Virus record (IMG/VR): IMGVR_UViG_3300035074_000089
Span: 1 to 41,704 of that record
From: a virus
DNA: 41,704 nt
Direction: 5' to 3' (one strand)
Shown here: piece after piece, positions 8,301 to 15,846 of the stretch
Numbering within the stretch: the first letter of the stretch is position 1
How the letters are laid out: each line of letters starts with the position of its first letter
Translations under genes and position numbers: made by a program
Notes under the pieces: model-generated
Databases searched by the model: none
The model's input: only the letters and a program-made list of their open reading frames with translations
Told to the model about the DNA's origin: nothing

Positions 8301-9410
8301 CACGGGGCCATAGACGTAAGGCCATGTCGAGATCGAGATGAACCATGCGGTTCCGCGCCGGGTGTATCCCGCGACCGCCCAGTCCGCCGGCGCGACGTTC
8401 TTGTCGGCCGTCTCGACCTTCGGGACGATCTGGCACACGCCTGCGCGCAGATCGTCGCCGAACCATGAGACGACGAGCAGGATCGCATCCGGGTCCTCGA
8501 GCGCGCCTTTCGCGGCGCTCCAATTGCCGCCTGTCGGCGGATCGGGATCGCCCGACCACGGCAGGCCGAGCGGCGGCACATCGGGAAATTCGCCCGCTGT
8601 CTCGACGCCGCCGACGAGCTGGTCGAGCGAGATGAGGAGGTCCGGACGCGCGCCGTCGACATAGGCGTTTTCCGGCTTCCATGTCGCGGCTCCGACCGCG
8701 GCCTTGTAAACTTGCGTGCCGTAGATGAACTCGCCCGATCCCGGAATCAGGCAGACGGAACGCAGGCAATTGTTGAGGTCGTCGGGATCGGCGACGATCG
8801 GCCGGCGGATGATCTCCGCCGAAATCTGCGGCATGCGGTTGCCGAAGGTCGACACGTCCATGCCCTCGAAGACGAGGTAGCAGATGCCGCGATAGGCCGG
8901 GACATTGCCGACGCCCTCGATCGACTCGATATGCGTGTCGGGAAGCTGTTGGTCGCTGCCGTCATAGAAGCGCCACGTATAGTCCGAGAGGTCGAGCTCC
9001 TTGCCGTCCGCCCAGACGCGGCCGAGCGCGGTTCCCGAGCCGCCTTCACAAAAGGCGACGGCGAAGGAGATGTCATAGTGATAGTTGACCGTCCATTGCA
9101 CGGATGTGCCGGAGCCGCCTCCGCCGCCGCCCTTGCCGGCGCTCGCGTTGAGCTGAAAGGACGGGTCGACCGATGTCCATTCCGTGAAGTTGCTGCACCA
9201 GATCACATTGCCGCCGAGGCGCATGCGGCCCCAGAGCTCGCGGATCGACGCGCCTTCCGACGAGCCGGTCAGATAAACGTCGTCGACGCGCTGGCCGAAG
9301 GTGACGTTCGGCGCGCTGCTCTTTCCGCCGCCGGCGAGCAGCCGCCCGGCATAGCCGAGCCCCGTGCCGACAACCGCGCTCACGGCGCTGCCGATCAGCA
9401 TCTCAGCCAT
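5304..9410 (-). CDS. tail-tip host-specificity protein, RcGTA gp15-like
   Basis: 1368 aa. Start ATG at 9410 overlaps the NlpC/P60 stop (TAATG); 132 codons of open frame upstream are the antisense of that gene's region and are not used. The N-terminus (MAEMLIGSAVSAVVGTGLGY) is a hydrophobic segment. A TIM-barrel-like domain of the GTA_TIM type spans about 420-740 (VVFYPFVMMDI, GFVIGSELVGLT, DFVGIDNYLPLSDW, WFTEFGCAAIDKG), followed by phage-tail_3-type hub repeats to the C-terminus. Orthologues (RcGTA gp15) form the tail fibre-bearing tip below the hub. It lies between the NlpC/P60 gene and the DUF2793 fibre, as in related phages. Confidence 0.93.
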   Translation of the reverse strand: MAEMLIGSAVSAVVGTGLGYAGRLLAGGGKSSAPNVTFGQRVDDVYLTGSSEGASIRELWGRMRLGGNVIWCSNFTEWTSVDPSFQLNASAGKGGGGGGSGTSVQWTVNYHYDISFAVAFCEGGSGTALGRVWADGKELDLSDYTWRFYDGSDQQLPDTHIESIEGVGNVPAYRGICYLVFEGMDVSTFGNRMPQISAEIIRRPIVADPDDLNNCLRSVCLIPGSGEFIYGTQVYKAAVGAATWKPENAYVDGARPDLLISLDQLVGGVETAGEFPDVPPLGLPWSGDPDPPTGGNWSAAKGALEDPDAILLVVSWFGDDLRAGVCQIVPKVETADKNVAPADWAVAGYTRRGTAWFISISTWPYVYGPVPYGTPGAFELPWGTAAQVVSHVDPSVLDPNASGDPAPAYGGTPSDHVVKEAIVEIKRRGLRVVFYPFVMMDITAENTLPNPYSDNAASIGQPPFPWRGRITCSPAPGFAGTVDKTAAAETQVNAWFDQYGAMVEHYAQLCVDAGGVDGFVIGSELVGLTSVRSAPGDGTYPAVDRLKALAASVRAIVGAGTKLGYAADWSEYHSHRPSDGSNDVIFNLDPLWADSNIDFVGIDNYLPLSDWRDEEPNADGAMWRSIYDRDYLRSNVEAGEWFDWYYASDSDRVAQTRTPIVDSANGKHWCFRQKDIRSWWSNSHQNRPGGVENASPTAWTAGAKPIWFTEFGCAAIDKGPNQPNVFVDPKSSESFAPYFSTGARDDAVQRAYLEAMLSYWRDHAPTVGSIKMVETKNMFAWAWDARPFPDFPAQGGTWRDGYNYELGHWLTGRLTEVPLQWIIAELCDAVGVSDLDTTRLIGPDSLVLGAAADGVVSPREILEGLDDAFQFGAHESGGKLVFASRIAAESAVITADDLVMEQADDVGYAFTRAQETDLPGALSLSFVDAYANYATGRVTERKDIGNSANAQSVSTPAVLEPPRAASIARSLLQQAWAGRETGTIKLPPSKAALDPSDCIALTVDGVALTMRIDSIDIGAFRTLGLTGFDPSLARVFPDVGEAGRNKLPPSASGAPIVELLDIPISTGEEPSPYALRAAAFSSPWTPVAVYRSSGDSNTLVASIGVPTPMGELTEDLYSGPRSVWDMGNAVYVEFYGATTLLSASESQVFAGANVIAVKNASSGQWEVIQFATAELIGVNRYKLTKLLRGQLGTEAGMADPVGAGARVILLNAATLATLDMTVDQLGQAMTLRAGPAIYDPGDATYHDYAVTPQGVGLRPWSPSQLSGARDLGSGDVTFSWARRTRYGGDAWEAADAPLNEESESYDLEVMNGSSVVRTASGLSSPSYLYTAAAQSADFGSLQSSYSIRVYQRSAQIGRGQVAAKTVTL

Positions 9411-9856
9411 TAGTCCGAGACTCCGGGAAAGGCGAAAGCGGCGACGATGTGGCGGCGCCAATAGGGTGTGAGCGCGACCTCGCGCACGCTGTCGCGGACC
9501 TGCGCGTGGATCATGGTCGACGGGCCGGACAAGATCGCCATATGCTTGGCGATGCGTCCCTCGCGCATACGAAAAACCAGCGCGTCGCCGGCGCGCATGT
9601 CGGCGAGCAGGATCTCGGTCATGTTGCGGCGCGCCGCCTCGAGGATATGCTCGACCGCGCCCGCCTCGCCCCAGTCCGGGGAATAGGGCGGCGGCGTCTC
9701 CGGCTCCGCGCCATAGAGCTCGCGCCACACGCCGCGCACGAGGCCGAGGCAATCGCAGCCGGCGCCGCGGCATGAGGCTTGGTGGCGATAAGGCGTGCCG
9801 ATCCACGCGCGCGCGGCGGCGACGATCGCCGTCCTCGTAACGACCGGCTTGCTCAC
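9410..9856 (-). CDS. NlpC/P60 tail peptidase, RcGTA gp14-like
   Basis: 148 aa. GTG start at 9856 overlaps the previous stop (GTGA). The NlpC/P60 triad is visible: Cys36 in GCDCLGL, His105 in KHMAIL and a further polar residue, probably His117 (MIHAQV). The family cleaves D-Glu to diaminopimelate bonds in peptidoglycan stem peptides. In RcGTA and lambda-like tails it is a tip component that opens the cell wall during DNA entry. The order hub, peptidase, gp15 is conserved in this class of phages. A longer reading frame upstream is ignored because it only mirrors the hub gene. Confidence 0.93.
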   Translation of the reverse strand: MSKPVVTRTAIVAAARAWIGTPYRHQASCRGAGCDCLGLVRGVWRELYGAEPETPPPYSPDWGEAGAVEHILEAARRNMTEILLADMRAGDALVFRMREGRIAKHMAILSGPSTMIHAQVRDSVREVALTPYWRRHIVAAFAFPGVSD

Positions 9857-10746
9857 CCGAAGATCGACCCGCCGCTCTGATTGGTCGCGCCGCGCTTCGC
9901 TGCGGCCATCACGTGATCGCTGCCCGGAATGTGAGGGAAGCCGCGAAAATTCGCCTGATTGGCGAATTTGTTCCGGCAGGCCGCGAAGCTCTTCGCGCAG
10001 CCGGCGGTGACGGTCGCCGCATCGCCGATCGCGAAGGCGAAAGGCGGCGCGTTCCAGAGCTCGAGCACGTCTTGCCCCGCCGAGCGCATGTGCTTTTTGA
10101 CCTCCATCGAGATCCCGGCGTTCGCGCCAGTCGCGAAGGTCGCCTTGCCATGCGTGAACCAATCGGCTGCATAGGCGCCAAGCCCGGTGACGACGATGCG
10201 TCGCGCGAGGCCTTCCGTCTGCACGGTCGCCGTGGCGCGCAGCTCCGAGCGCGTGAGATCAATGCGGCATTTCGAATCGCCCAGCGTGGCGCTGCATGTG
10301 CGCTGATACGTTCCGCCGATCTTTTGCCCGAGCCGAGCGGCAAGCGATCGAAATTCCGCCGTGAAGGCGAGGCCTGCGCGCTTGGTCTCGCCGAGATGGC
10401 CGCTCGACACGACAATGAACTGCGTCGGATCGGCCCAATTGACCCAGAGCAATTCGAGCGCGGCGTCGTCGTAGCGGCCGGCGAGAATGTCCGTTTCGCT
10501 GATCGCGGCCGATGAGAGCGCGCCGGCGGCGGTGAAATTATCGACCGCAAGGCCGAGGCCCTTCTGAATCTGCGAGGCCGTGAAGCCGCTCGCGGCGAGA
10601 AAATTCGTTCCATCGCAGACGATGTCTTCGTCGTGCTCCGTGAAGCCGAGCACCTGCCCATCGCGTCGCGTCACGCGCCAGCAATAGGCCATCGTCGTCG
10701 CGCCGCTTGCGAGATGCGCGGCGAGCGCAGGCGAAAGAGTCTTCAC
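9853..10746 (-). CDS. tail hub protein DUF2163, RcGTA gp13-like
   Basis: 297 aa. N-terminal DUF2163 region (YCWRVTRRDGQVLGFTEHD, residues 21-39) and a C-terminal domain of the BR0599 type. Four cysteines in the C-terminal half (RTCSATLGDSKCR and GCAKSFAACRNKF) are spaced as in lambda gpL-type hub proteins that bind a [4Fe-4S] cluster, so a cluster is likely here too (inference). The protein joins the distal tail ring to the tip. ATG start at 10746, 4 nt after the DUF2460 stop. Confidence 0.9.
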   Translation of the reverse strand: MKTLSPALAAHLASGATTMAYCWRVTRRDGQVLGFTEHDEDIVCDGTNFLAASGFTASQIQKGLGLAVDNFTAAGALSSAAISETDILAGRYDDAALELLWVNWADPTQFIVVSSGHLGETKRAGLAFTAEFRSLAARLGQKIGGTYQRTCSATLGDSKCRIDLTRSELRATATVQTEGLARRIVVTGLGAYAADWFTHGKATFATGANAGISMEVKKHMRSAGQDVLELWNAPPFAFAIGDAATVTAGCAKSFAACRNKFANQANFRGFPHIPGSDHVMAAAKRGATNQSGGSIFG

Positions 10747-10750
10747 CGCG

Positions 10751-11389
10751 CTAGACCCTGATCTCGACGACTGGAATGTTCGGAATCTGCCCGGCCTTCC
10801 ATGTCGTGTAGTCGATTTCCAGATAATCGATATCGAAGCGGACCGGCACGTCGAATTGATAGCCGGCCTTCACGATTGCGCCGCTCGCCGGCGCGGCGGC
10901 GAATGTGACGATCCCCGTCGTCGTGTCGACGGTCCATCCACTCGCCTGCGTCACGCCATTCAGGGCGACGACGACGCTTCCCGCGACCGGCTTGCGGATC
11001 GGCCGCGCATAAGGCGCGAAGCTCGCGCCATAGGTCTTGACGAGTTGAAAGCTGGTGACGACGCCGTTGCCGGTTCCGATCTGCTGATCGAGCGGCGTGA
11101 CGGCGACGCCGGGAGTCGCCGCCGAGGACATATCGAAACGGTCGCGCCATCGAAAGCCATAGAGCCGCCCGCGCCGCTCCTCGAAAAAATGCACCACGGC
11201 GGCGAGCTTCGCGTCGTCTCGATCGCGCAGGCCATAGCCGGCATTGTAGCGGCGCCGCGAATGCGCCCAGATCGAATTGCGCTCCTCATAGCCCGAGCGC
11301 AGATTGACGATATCCGTGCGACGCTCCGGACCGCCGCGGCTCCCGAGAGCGATGTCGTAGGGAAAGAGCACTTCGTGAAAGCCGGTCAT
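10751..11389 (-). CDS. distal tail protein DUF2460, RcGTA gp12-like
   Basis: 212 aa, the typical length of DUF2460 (TIGR02217) proteins. Hallmarks are FHEVLFPYDIALGSRGGPER near the N-terminus, SIWAHSRRRYNAGYG at about 39-53, and GFRWRDRFD at 78-86. In RcGTA this protein forms the ring capping the tail tube and connects it to the hub. It lies directly between tape measure and hub genes. The middle GTGNGVVTSFQLVKTYG segment is common to phage tail proteins with a carbohydrate-fold insertion. Confidence 0.92.
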   Translation of the reverse strand: MTGFHEVLFPYDIALGSRGGPERRTDIVNLRSGYEERNSIWAHSRRRYNAGYGLRDRDDAKLAAVVHFFEERRGRLYGFRWRDRFDMSSAATPGVAVTPLDQQIGTGNGVVTSFQLVKTYGASFAPYARPIRKPVAGSVVVALNGVTQASGWTVDTTTGIVTFAAAPASGAIVKAGYQFDVPVRFDIDYLEIDYTTWKAGQIPNIPVVEIRV

Positions 11390-11407
11390 CCGCTCTCGCG
11401 CAATCGG

Positions 11408-13555
11408 TCACAGGTTGCGCTGACCGCGCGCCAGCACGCGGCCGAGCAGAGCGCCGATCTGGCCTTCGGAGCGCTGGAATGAAGCCGCGTCGGGCGTCGT
11501 GACACTGAGATTGACGTAATTATGCGTCGTCGACGACGCTCCGCCGCCGCGCGCGGCCGGCGCGGCCCCGAGGACCGAGCGCGCCAGAGCATTGGGCATG
11601 ATCGACACCGGCATATTGCCCGCAAAGATCGGCTCGGGCCCGCGCTCGCCGACGATGCCCCAACGCCCCGCGGGGATCGTTCCGCCCTCGGCGAAGCCGC
11701 CCGAGAAGAGCTTGGTGAAGAAGCCGCCGATCGCCGAGCCGGCCGAGCCACCCGACCCGCCCCCGAACACCGAGCCGATGAGGCCCCCGATATTGCCGCC
11801 CTGCCCCGCCGTTCCGAACAGCGAGGCGAGCGGCCCCTCGCCGAGCAGCGCGGCTTTCAGCGCGGCTTGCTCGAGCGAGACGATGATCGAGCGCAGCACA
11901 TCGTTGAATTTCGCGCCGGGCTGCGACAGGCGCGTCAATGCGTCGATCGCCGTGTTGCCGAAGAACTGCATCTGTTCCTTCGCCGCCGCCTCGGCCTTGG
12001 TGGTGTCGTCGATTCGCTTGCGCAGATTGGCATGGGCGTCGGCGAGGCGCTCGACCTCGGCCCGCTCCTTTTGCGTAAGCGGCGTTCCGCGCTCGCGCGC
12101 CGCGGCCTCGGCCTTGGCGAGATCGATCGCGCGCTCTTTCTCGCCGCTCGCCTTGCCTTGCGCATCGGCCTCGGCCTGCAGCACCTCGATGCTCTTGCGG
12201 AGCTGGGTCAGATAGGTCTCGACCTGATCCGTCCCCGCGCTCGAGGAGGATGCGCGCCCGGCATGCAGCGTCGCGGCGGCGGGCGCCTCGAGGAAGGACA
12301 ACGCCGGCCTCCGCGGCGGCAGCGGCGCGTTGCGCACGGCGTCCAGAGCCTCGGCGGTCGGCGTCAGATCGCCGGCATTCATGATGCTGCGGCGCGGGTT
12401 GATGAGCGCCAGCGCCGCGTCTCGCTCCGCATCCGTCATCTGGCCGCCGAAGGCGCCGGGATGGGCGAGGCCGGCGCGGGCGATGTCCCGCCCGCGCGAC
12501 GCACGGTCGCCGACGAGGCCCGCGCGCTCGAGCTGCGGAACGATGAAATCGCCGAATCGCTCGAGGCCCTTGCCGACATCCGGCACGAGGTCGGCGAGCG
12601 ACTTAATGGCCGAATAGAGCTTGCCGGCGAGCACGACGAGACGCGCGAGCACTTCCTCGACGCCGACCCAGCCGTCGCGAATATCGAGGCCGAGGCCGGC
12701 GAGATCGCGCAGCACGGGCATCATGCCCTCGGCCATGGTCGCGCGCGCCTTGCGGAGACGCTCGTCGAGATCATCGGCGCGCTTGACCAGATCCGCGTCG
12801 AAGACGCTTCCGCTGCGCTGCGCCTCGGCGATCAGCTCGCCCATGTTCAACTTGCCGGCCTTGACGGCCTCGGCGAGCTTCTCGGCCAGCTCCGGCGCGC
12901 CGGTCAGCATCTCGGCGAGATGCAGCGCCTCGATCTCGCGGCCGCGCGCCTGCAGCTCGCGCATCGCCTCGAGCACGGCGTTGATCTTTTGCTCATTGGT
13001 GTCGGCGGCGAGAAAATCGCCGAGGCCCCGACCCCCGACGCGGCCGCCGCGATAGAGCTCGTCGAGGAAGCGGCCGATCTGGTTGACGCGATCCCTGCCG
13101 CTGTCGTCCACCGTCTCGCGCACGGCCTGCTTGGCGTGCGCGAGCGCTTGCTCGAGCGTGCGGACCTCGACATTGAGCGCGGCGGCCTGATTGCGCCAGA
13201 CCTGGAAGAAGGTCGAGGAGACGCCCGCCTCCTCGGCGCCGCGGGCGATATGCTGCAGCTTCTCGACCTGATCCGCTGCGGCGTCCAGCGCGGAGCCGAA
13301 GGCGGCGATTCCCGCCGTCGCGCCGAGCATGGCGATCTTATAGGCCGCGAAGAACTGCAGCGCCGAGGACAATGCGCCGGAGACCGCCCCGACGCTCTCG
13401 CTGGTGGCGTTGAGCGTGCGCGCCGCGCCGATCGCCGAGGTCGACACGAGCGCGAGCTGCGTCCCCGCGGTCGCCGCGAGATCGGCGAGGCCGCGCTTGG
13501 CGGGCTCGAGATCGGTCGAGAAGCGGAGGCGTAGGGCCTGGCTCGGCGACGCCAT
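11408..13555 (-). CDS. tail tape measure protein
   Basis: 715 aa, with a good ribosome binding site (gagaggagcgaccATG). The N-terminal 40 residues resemble RcGTA gp11-type proteins (LRLRFSTDLEPAKRGL). Residues about 40-80 are hydrophobic and long helical/coiled-coil segments fill the middle (KAEAAARERGTPLTQKER, VERLADAHANLRKR). The C-terminus holds the typical FAEGGTIPAGRWGIVGERGPEP motif. At roughly 0.15 nm per residue it would set a tail of about 100 nm, consistent with a siphovirus. It sits directly after the tail chaperone pair, as in most siphoviruses. Confidence 0.92.
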   Translation of the reverse strand: MASPSQALRLRFSTDLEPAKRGLADLAATAGTQLALVSTSAIGAARTLNATSESVGAVSGALSSALQFFAAYKIAMLGATAGIAAFGSALDAAADQVEKLQHIARGAEEAGVSSTFFQVWRNQAAALNVEVRTLEQALAHAKQAVRETVDDSGRDRVNQIGRFLDELYRGGRVGGRGLGDFLAADTNEQKINAVLEAMRELQARGREIEALHLAEMLTGAPELAEKLAEAVKAGKLNMGELIAEAQRSGSVFDADLVKRADDLDERLRKARATMAEGMMPVLRDLAGLGLDIRDGWVGVEEVLARLVVLAGKLYSAIKSLADLVPDVGKGLERFGDFIVPQLERAGLVGDRASRGRDIARAGLAHPGAFGGQMTDAERDAALALINPRRSIMNAGDLTPTAEALDAVRNAPLPPRRPALSFLEAPAAATLHAGRASSSSAGTDQVETYLTQLRKSIEVLQAEADAQGKASGEKERAIDLAKAEAAARERGTPLTQKERAEVERLADAHANLRKRIDDTTKAEAAAKEQMQFFGNTAIDALTRLSQPGAKFNDVLRSIIVSLEQAALKAALLGEGPLASLFGTAGQGGNIGGLIGSVFGGGSGGSAGSAIGGFFTKLFSGGFAEGGTIPAGRWGIVGERGPEPIFAGNMPVSIMPNALARSVLGAAPAARGGGASSTTHNYVNLSVTTPDAASFQRSEGQIGALLGRVLARGQRNL

Positions 13556-13566
13556 GGTCGCTCCTC

Positions 13567-13722
13567 TCAGGCGAGGCCGGCGGCTTGGAACGCCGCCAGG
13601 GCCTCGAGATATTCATCATCCGAGGGCGCGTCGCCGATCGCGACGCCGCGCGAGCGCGCGAAGCCGCGCATCATCGCGTCGAATTCGGCGAGCGTTAACA
13701 AATCCACCTCGCGCGGACTCAT
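13567..13722 (-). CDS. tail assembly chaperone second part (rcc01693-like)
   Basis: 51 aa if started at ATG 13722, which overlaps the stop of the upstream chaperone (ATGA). It has the features of the small rcc01693/TIGR02216 family: MSPREVDLLTLAEFDAMMRG followed by an acidic DDEYLEAL segment. The family's characteristic motif begins before this ATG (LSPFYELAGALR), and those residues are encoded in the same frame upstream. They would be made only by a -1 frameshift from the upstream gene, giving a fusion of about 185 aa covering 13567-14123. Both a free form and a fusion may exist. Confidence 0.75.
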   Translation of the reverse strand: MSPREVDLLTLAEFDAMMRGFARSRGVAIGDAPSDDEYLEALAAFQAAGLA

Positions 13723-14123
13723 GCGCAGGGCGCCGGCGAGCTCATAGAAGGGGGAGAGGTCGCCGGCGCGGCGCTCGCTGCCCCCTCCCCCTCGTCTTTT
13801 CCCGGCGCGACGCCCATGACGCAGGCGTTCACGACGTCCGCGGCGAGCTGCAGATGCGCGCCCTTGGGCGCCGGATCGAGCGCGCGCATGACGATGGCGG
13901 TCGCCTCGGGCTCGCTGGCGCCGCCGCCCATCAGGCCGAGCCGGACGGTCTCGCGAATATCGTCGTATCGCCACTGCATGGTGGAGAGACGCACGAGAAC
14001 CGCGGCGATCCCCGCACCGCAAAGGCGCTCCAATTCGGCGATCTCGCCGAGCCGCAGCTCGAGCTTGCGGCGGCGGCCGGCGAGATCGCGATAGACCGCG
14101 GTGTGAAGCTGCGGCTCGCTCAT
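13719..14123 (-). CDS. tail assembly chaperone, GTA gp10-like
   Basis: 134 aa. The N-terminus (LHTAVYRDLAGRRRKLELRLGEIAELERLCGAGI, residues 6-39, key pattern LxLGEIAELE) matches the gene transfer agent gp10 family (PF11836). It lies between major tail protein and tape measure, the fixed place of G-type tail chaperones, which coat the tape measure during tube polymerisation. Its start overlaps the major tail protein stop by 4 nt. The last 25 residues, after VAPGK, are low-complexity (Ala/Ser/Pro), as expected if the functional alternative is the frameshifted product. Confidence 0.85.
   Translation of the reverse strand: MSEPQLHTAVYRDLAGRRRKLELRLGEIAELERLCGAGIAAVLVRLSTMQWRYDDIRETVRLGLMGGGASEPEATAIVMRALDPAPKGAHLQLAADVVNACVMGVAPGKDEGEGAASAAPATSPPSMSSPAPCA
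13797..13803 (-). other. predicted -1 ribosomal frameshift site GGGAAAA
   Basis: On the minus strand the upstream gene reads CCG GGA AAA GAC, so the heptamer G GGA AAA is in the X XXY YYZ register needed for tandem slippage. A -1 shift enters exactly the frame of the downstream chaperone ORF, which is open from here to 13567. Lambda G/GT uses GGGAAAG at the same place in its tail operon. Downstream GC-rich sequence could provide a stimulatory structure; this was not folded. Confidence 0.75.
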
Positions 14124-14581
14124 GCGTTGGCCGTGATCGTCGAGGCGCCCTGGCCGCGGAAGCTGCAGCTGAAGGCGACCGTGCTATTGTCGGATTTGGT
14201 CTCACTCCAATCGGCGACGAGAAACGCGCCTTGCTCGACATTGCCGCCGCTGGCGCCGGGAAGATCGCGCATCAGCTGCAGATTGATCTTGGCTCCGGCG
14301 CGAAAGGCGGTGATGACGCGCTGATAGGGGAGCTTGGCCGGATCTGCTTTTCCGGACGCGGTCAAATCCCAGGTGAGGCCTTTGACCTGACTCGCGCGCG
14401 TCGGCAATGCGGTCGGATCATTGCAGTCCGGAACCCAGGCGTCCTCGATCTCCGCGGCGTGCTTCGACTCGACCGAGACAGCGACGCAGAAGAAGGTGAA
14501 GGCTTCCGTCGGAGAGGCGCCGTCGCCGACGAGGATATAGAATTTCTGCCCGGCGAGCAGGTTCACGGGATTGGCCGTCAT
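14120..14581 (-). CDS. major tail tube protein, TP901-1/RcGTA gp9-like
   Basis: 153 aa. ATG at 14581 with an AAGGAC site. Family features include NLLAGQKFYILVGDG near the N-terminus, a Cys-Asn-Asp segment (VPDCNDP), VKGLTWDLTASGKAD (67-81) and a C-terminal FSCSFRGQG strand. These match phage major tail proteins of the TP901-1 type. Hexameric rings of it build the non-contractile tube. Position after the tail terminator and before the chaperones is standard. Confidence 0.88.
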   Translation of the reverse strand: MTANPVNLLAGQKFYILVGDGASPTEAFTFFCVAVSVESKHAAEIEDAWVPDCNDPTALPTRASQVKGLTWDLTASGKADPAKLPYQRVITAFRAGAKINLQLMRDLPGASGGNVEQGAFLVADWSETKSDNSTVAFSCSFRGQGASTITANA

Positions 14582-14602
14582 CGCCTTGTCCTTTCGAGGG
14601 GA

Positions 14603-15037
14603 TCACAGATAGGGAGTCGCGTCGGAAATCTCGGTTCGCAGATCGAGGAAGCATTCCTTCGGCGCGAGCGGCGAGATCACATCGCCGCCCGCCGTGCAGC
14701 GGAAGGGCGTCATCACATGGCCGCCGGCGAGGGTCAGCTCGGCGAGATCGAGAGCGACGCGCATCGCCTCATGCAGATCCCAGACTTGCTCGCGGCCGAA
14801 TTTCGTCGAAACGGCATAGAGCCGCAGCGCCACGTCATAGCCGGGATTGCAGCCTAGCTCGATCCGGCGCCAGCCGAGCGGGCCGAGATAGACGAAGGGC
14901 GCTTCCGCGTCGGAGGGATTGCCGCGATTGTCGCGCGGAACCTCGTCATAGATTTTCTTGCCGGCGATCGCGGCGACGCCGGCATTGGTCCTGAGCGCCT
15001 CGACGGTCGCGATCTTGAGCGCCTTGAGCGGCGTCAT
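14603..15037 (-). CDS. tail terminator, DUF3168 / RcGTA gp8-like
   Basis: 144 aa. DUF3168 features: MTPLKALKIATVEALRTNAG, IAGKKIYDEVPRDN (25-38), PFVYLGPLGWRRIE, and a conserved WDLHEAMRVAL segment. The family caps the tail tube and interfaces with the head connector. The start overlaps the stop of the preceding 75-aa gene (ATGA). Confidence 0.88.
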   Translation of the reverse strand: MTPLKALKIATVEALRTNAGVAAIAGKKIYDEVPRDNRGNPSDAEAPFVYLGPLGWRRIELGCNPGYDVALRLYAVSTKFGREQVWDLHEAMRVALDLAELTLAGGHVMTPFRCTAGGDVISPLAPKECFLDLRTEISDATPYL

Positions 15038-15261
15038 CGCGTCTCGCCCGTCCTCGCCGCGGGAGCGGCCCCACCCGGCGCTTTCGTATCCCGCGCTTTG
15101 GCCCGGCCCTCGCCTCGCATGGTGAGGCGCAAGCCGCGACCCTGCCGCTCCACATCGACGATATGCGCATCCGGCGCGAGATGCTTGCCGGGCGAATAGG
15201 TGACATGCACGCCGGGGCGCGCGACGACGATCGCGGTCTCATGAATTTCGACCTTGGGCAT
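15034..15261 (-). CDS. small conserved-position protein, unknown
   Basis: 75 aa, 3 nt after the HK97 gp10-like stop and overlapping the tail terminator start by 4 nt, so it is part of a tightly packed morphogenesis operon. The N-terminal half looks like a beta-rich domain (MPKVEIHETAIVVARPGVHV); the C-terminus is a basic tail (GEGRAKARDTKAPG). I do not recognise the family. Location suggests a head-tail joining accessory protein. Confidence 0.65.
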   Translation of the reverse strand: MPKVEIHETAIVVARPGVHVTYSPGKHLAPDAHIVDVERQGRGLRLTMRGEGRAKARDTKAPGGAAPAARTGETR

Positions 15262-15264
15262 GGC

Positions 15265-15837
15265 TCACTCCAATTCCCAGCCGCCCTCACGGGCGGCGTC
15301 CGGGATCACATCGTCCATCTCGCGACCGCGGCGGGCGAGCGCTTCGTCGACCGCCGGATAAAAGAAGGGCTGCGCCTCCGTGCCCGGATGGCCGCGATAT
15401 TGGCGGCGCTGGCGCCGGCCGGTCACGAAGGCGCTCGAACGGGTTCCGCTGAACATATCGGCGCGCTCGTCGATGGCCGCGCTCTGGCCGCGCTGACCGG
15501 GGGCCGTGCCGAACTCCACGAAATGGGCATAATCCTCTTGATCCTTCCCGCTCGACGACACGCGATAGGCCGAGGCGCGAAACTCGAAATAGGCATCGGT
15601 TTCCTCGCCCTCGATTCCGACGCGCAAGCGCCCGGTATCGACGGGAGCGCTCTCTTGCGCGAGGGAGACCATCTCGTCGAGCGCGCTGCGATCGATGCGC
15701 CGCGCGTTGAGCTCCATGCGCAGGCCGATCTTGCCCAGCTCGGCGAGGACATCCGGCACGCCGATGACGCCGGTCGCCTCATTGAGCTGATAGAGCGAGA
15801 AGGCGCTACGCGCGATGGTGAAGAGCGGGAGCGACAT
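15265..15837 (-). CDS. HK97 gp10-family head-tail protein
   Basis: 190 aa. The HK97 gp10 pattern is evident: APVDTGRLRVGIEGEE (residues 64-79), DYAHFVEFGTAPG (97-109) and a C-terminal AQPFFYPAVDEAL motif. The family takes part in head-tail joining and tail completion. It lies between the head-tail adaptor gene and the terminator, the usual order. The N-terminal 40 residues are a less conserved extension. Confidence 0.86.
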   Translation of the reverse strand: MSLPLFTIARSAFSLYQLNEATGVIGVPDVLAELGKIGLRMELNARRIDRSALDEMVSLAQESAPVDTGRLRVGIEGEETDAYFEFRASAYRVSSSGKDQEDYAHFVEFGTAPGQRGQSAAIDERADMFSGTRSSAFVTGRRQRRQYRGHPGTEAQPFFYPAVDEALARRGREMDDVIPDAAREGGWELE

Positions 15838-15846
15838 GATCGAAGC

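Noticed and set aside
5304-9806. 1500-aa version of the tail-tip protein
   Set aside because: The extra 132 N-terminal codons overlap the NlpC/P60 gene; the ATG at 9410 fits the family start and TAATG coupling.
11522-13534. 670-aa plus-strand open frame
   Set aside because: Exact antisense of the tape measure gene; no ribosome binding site and no known motif.
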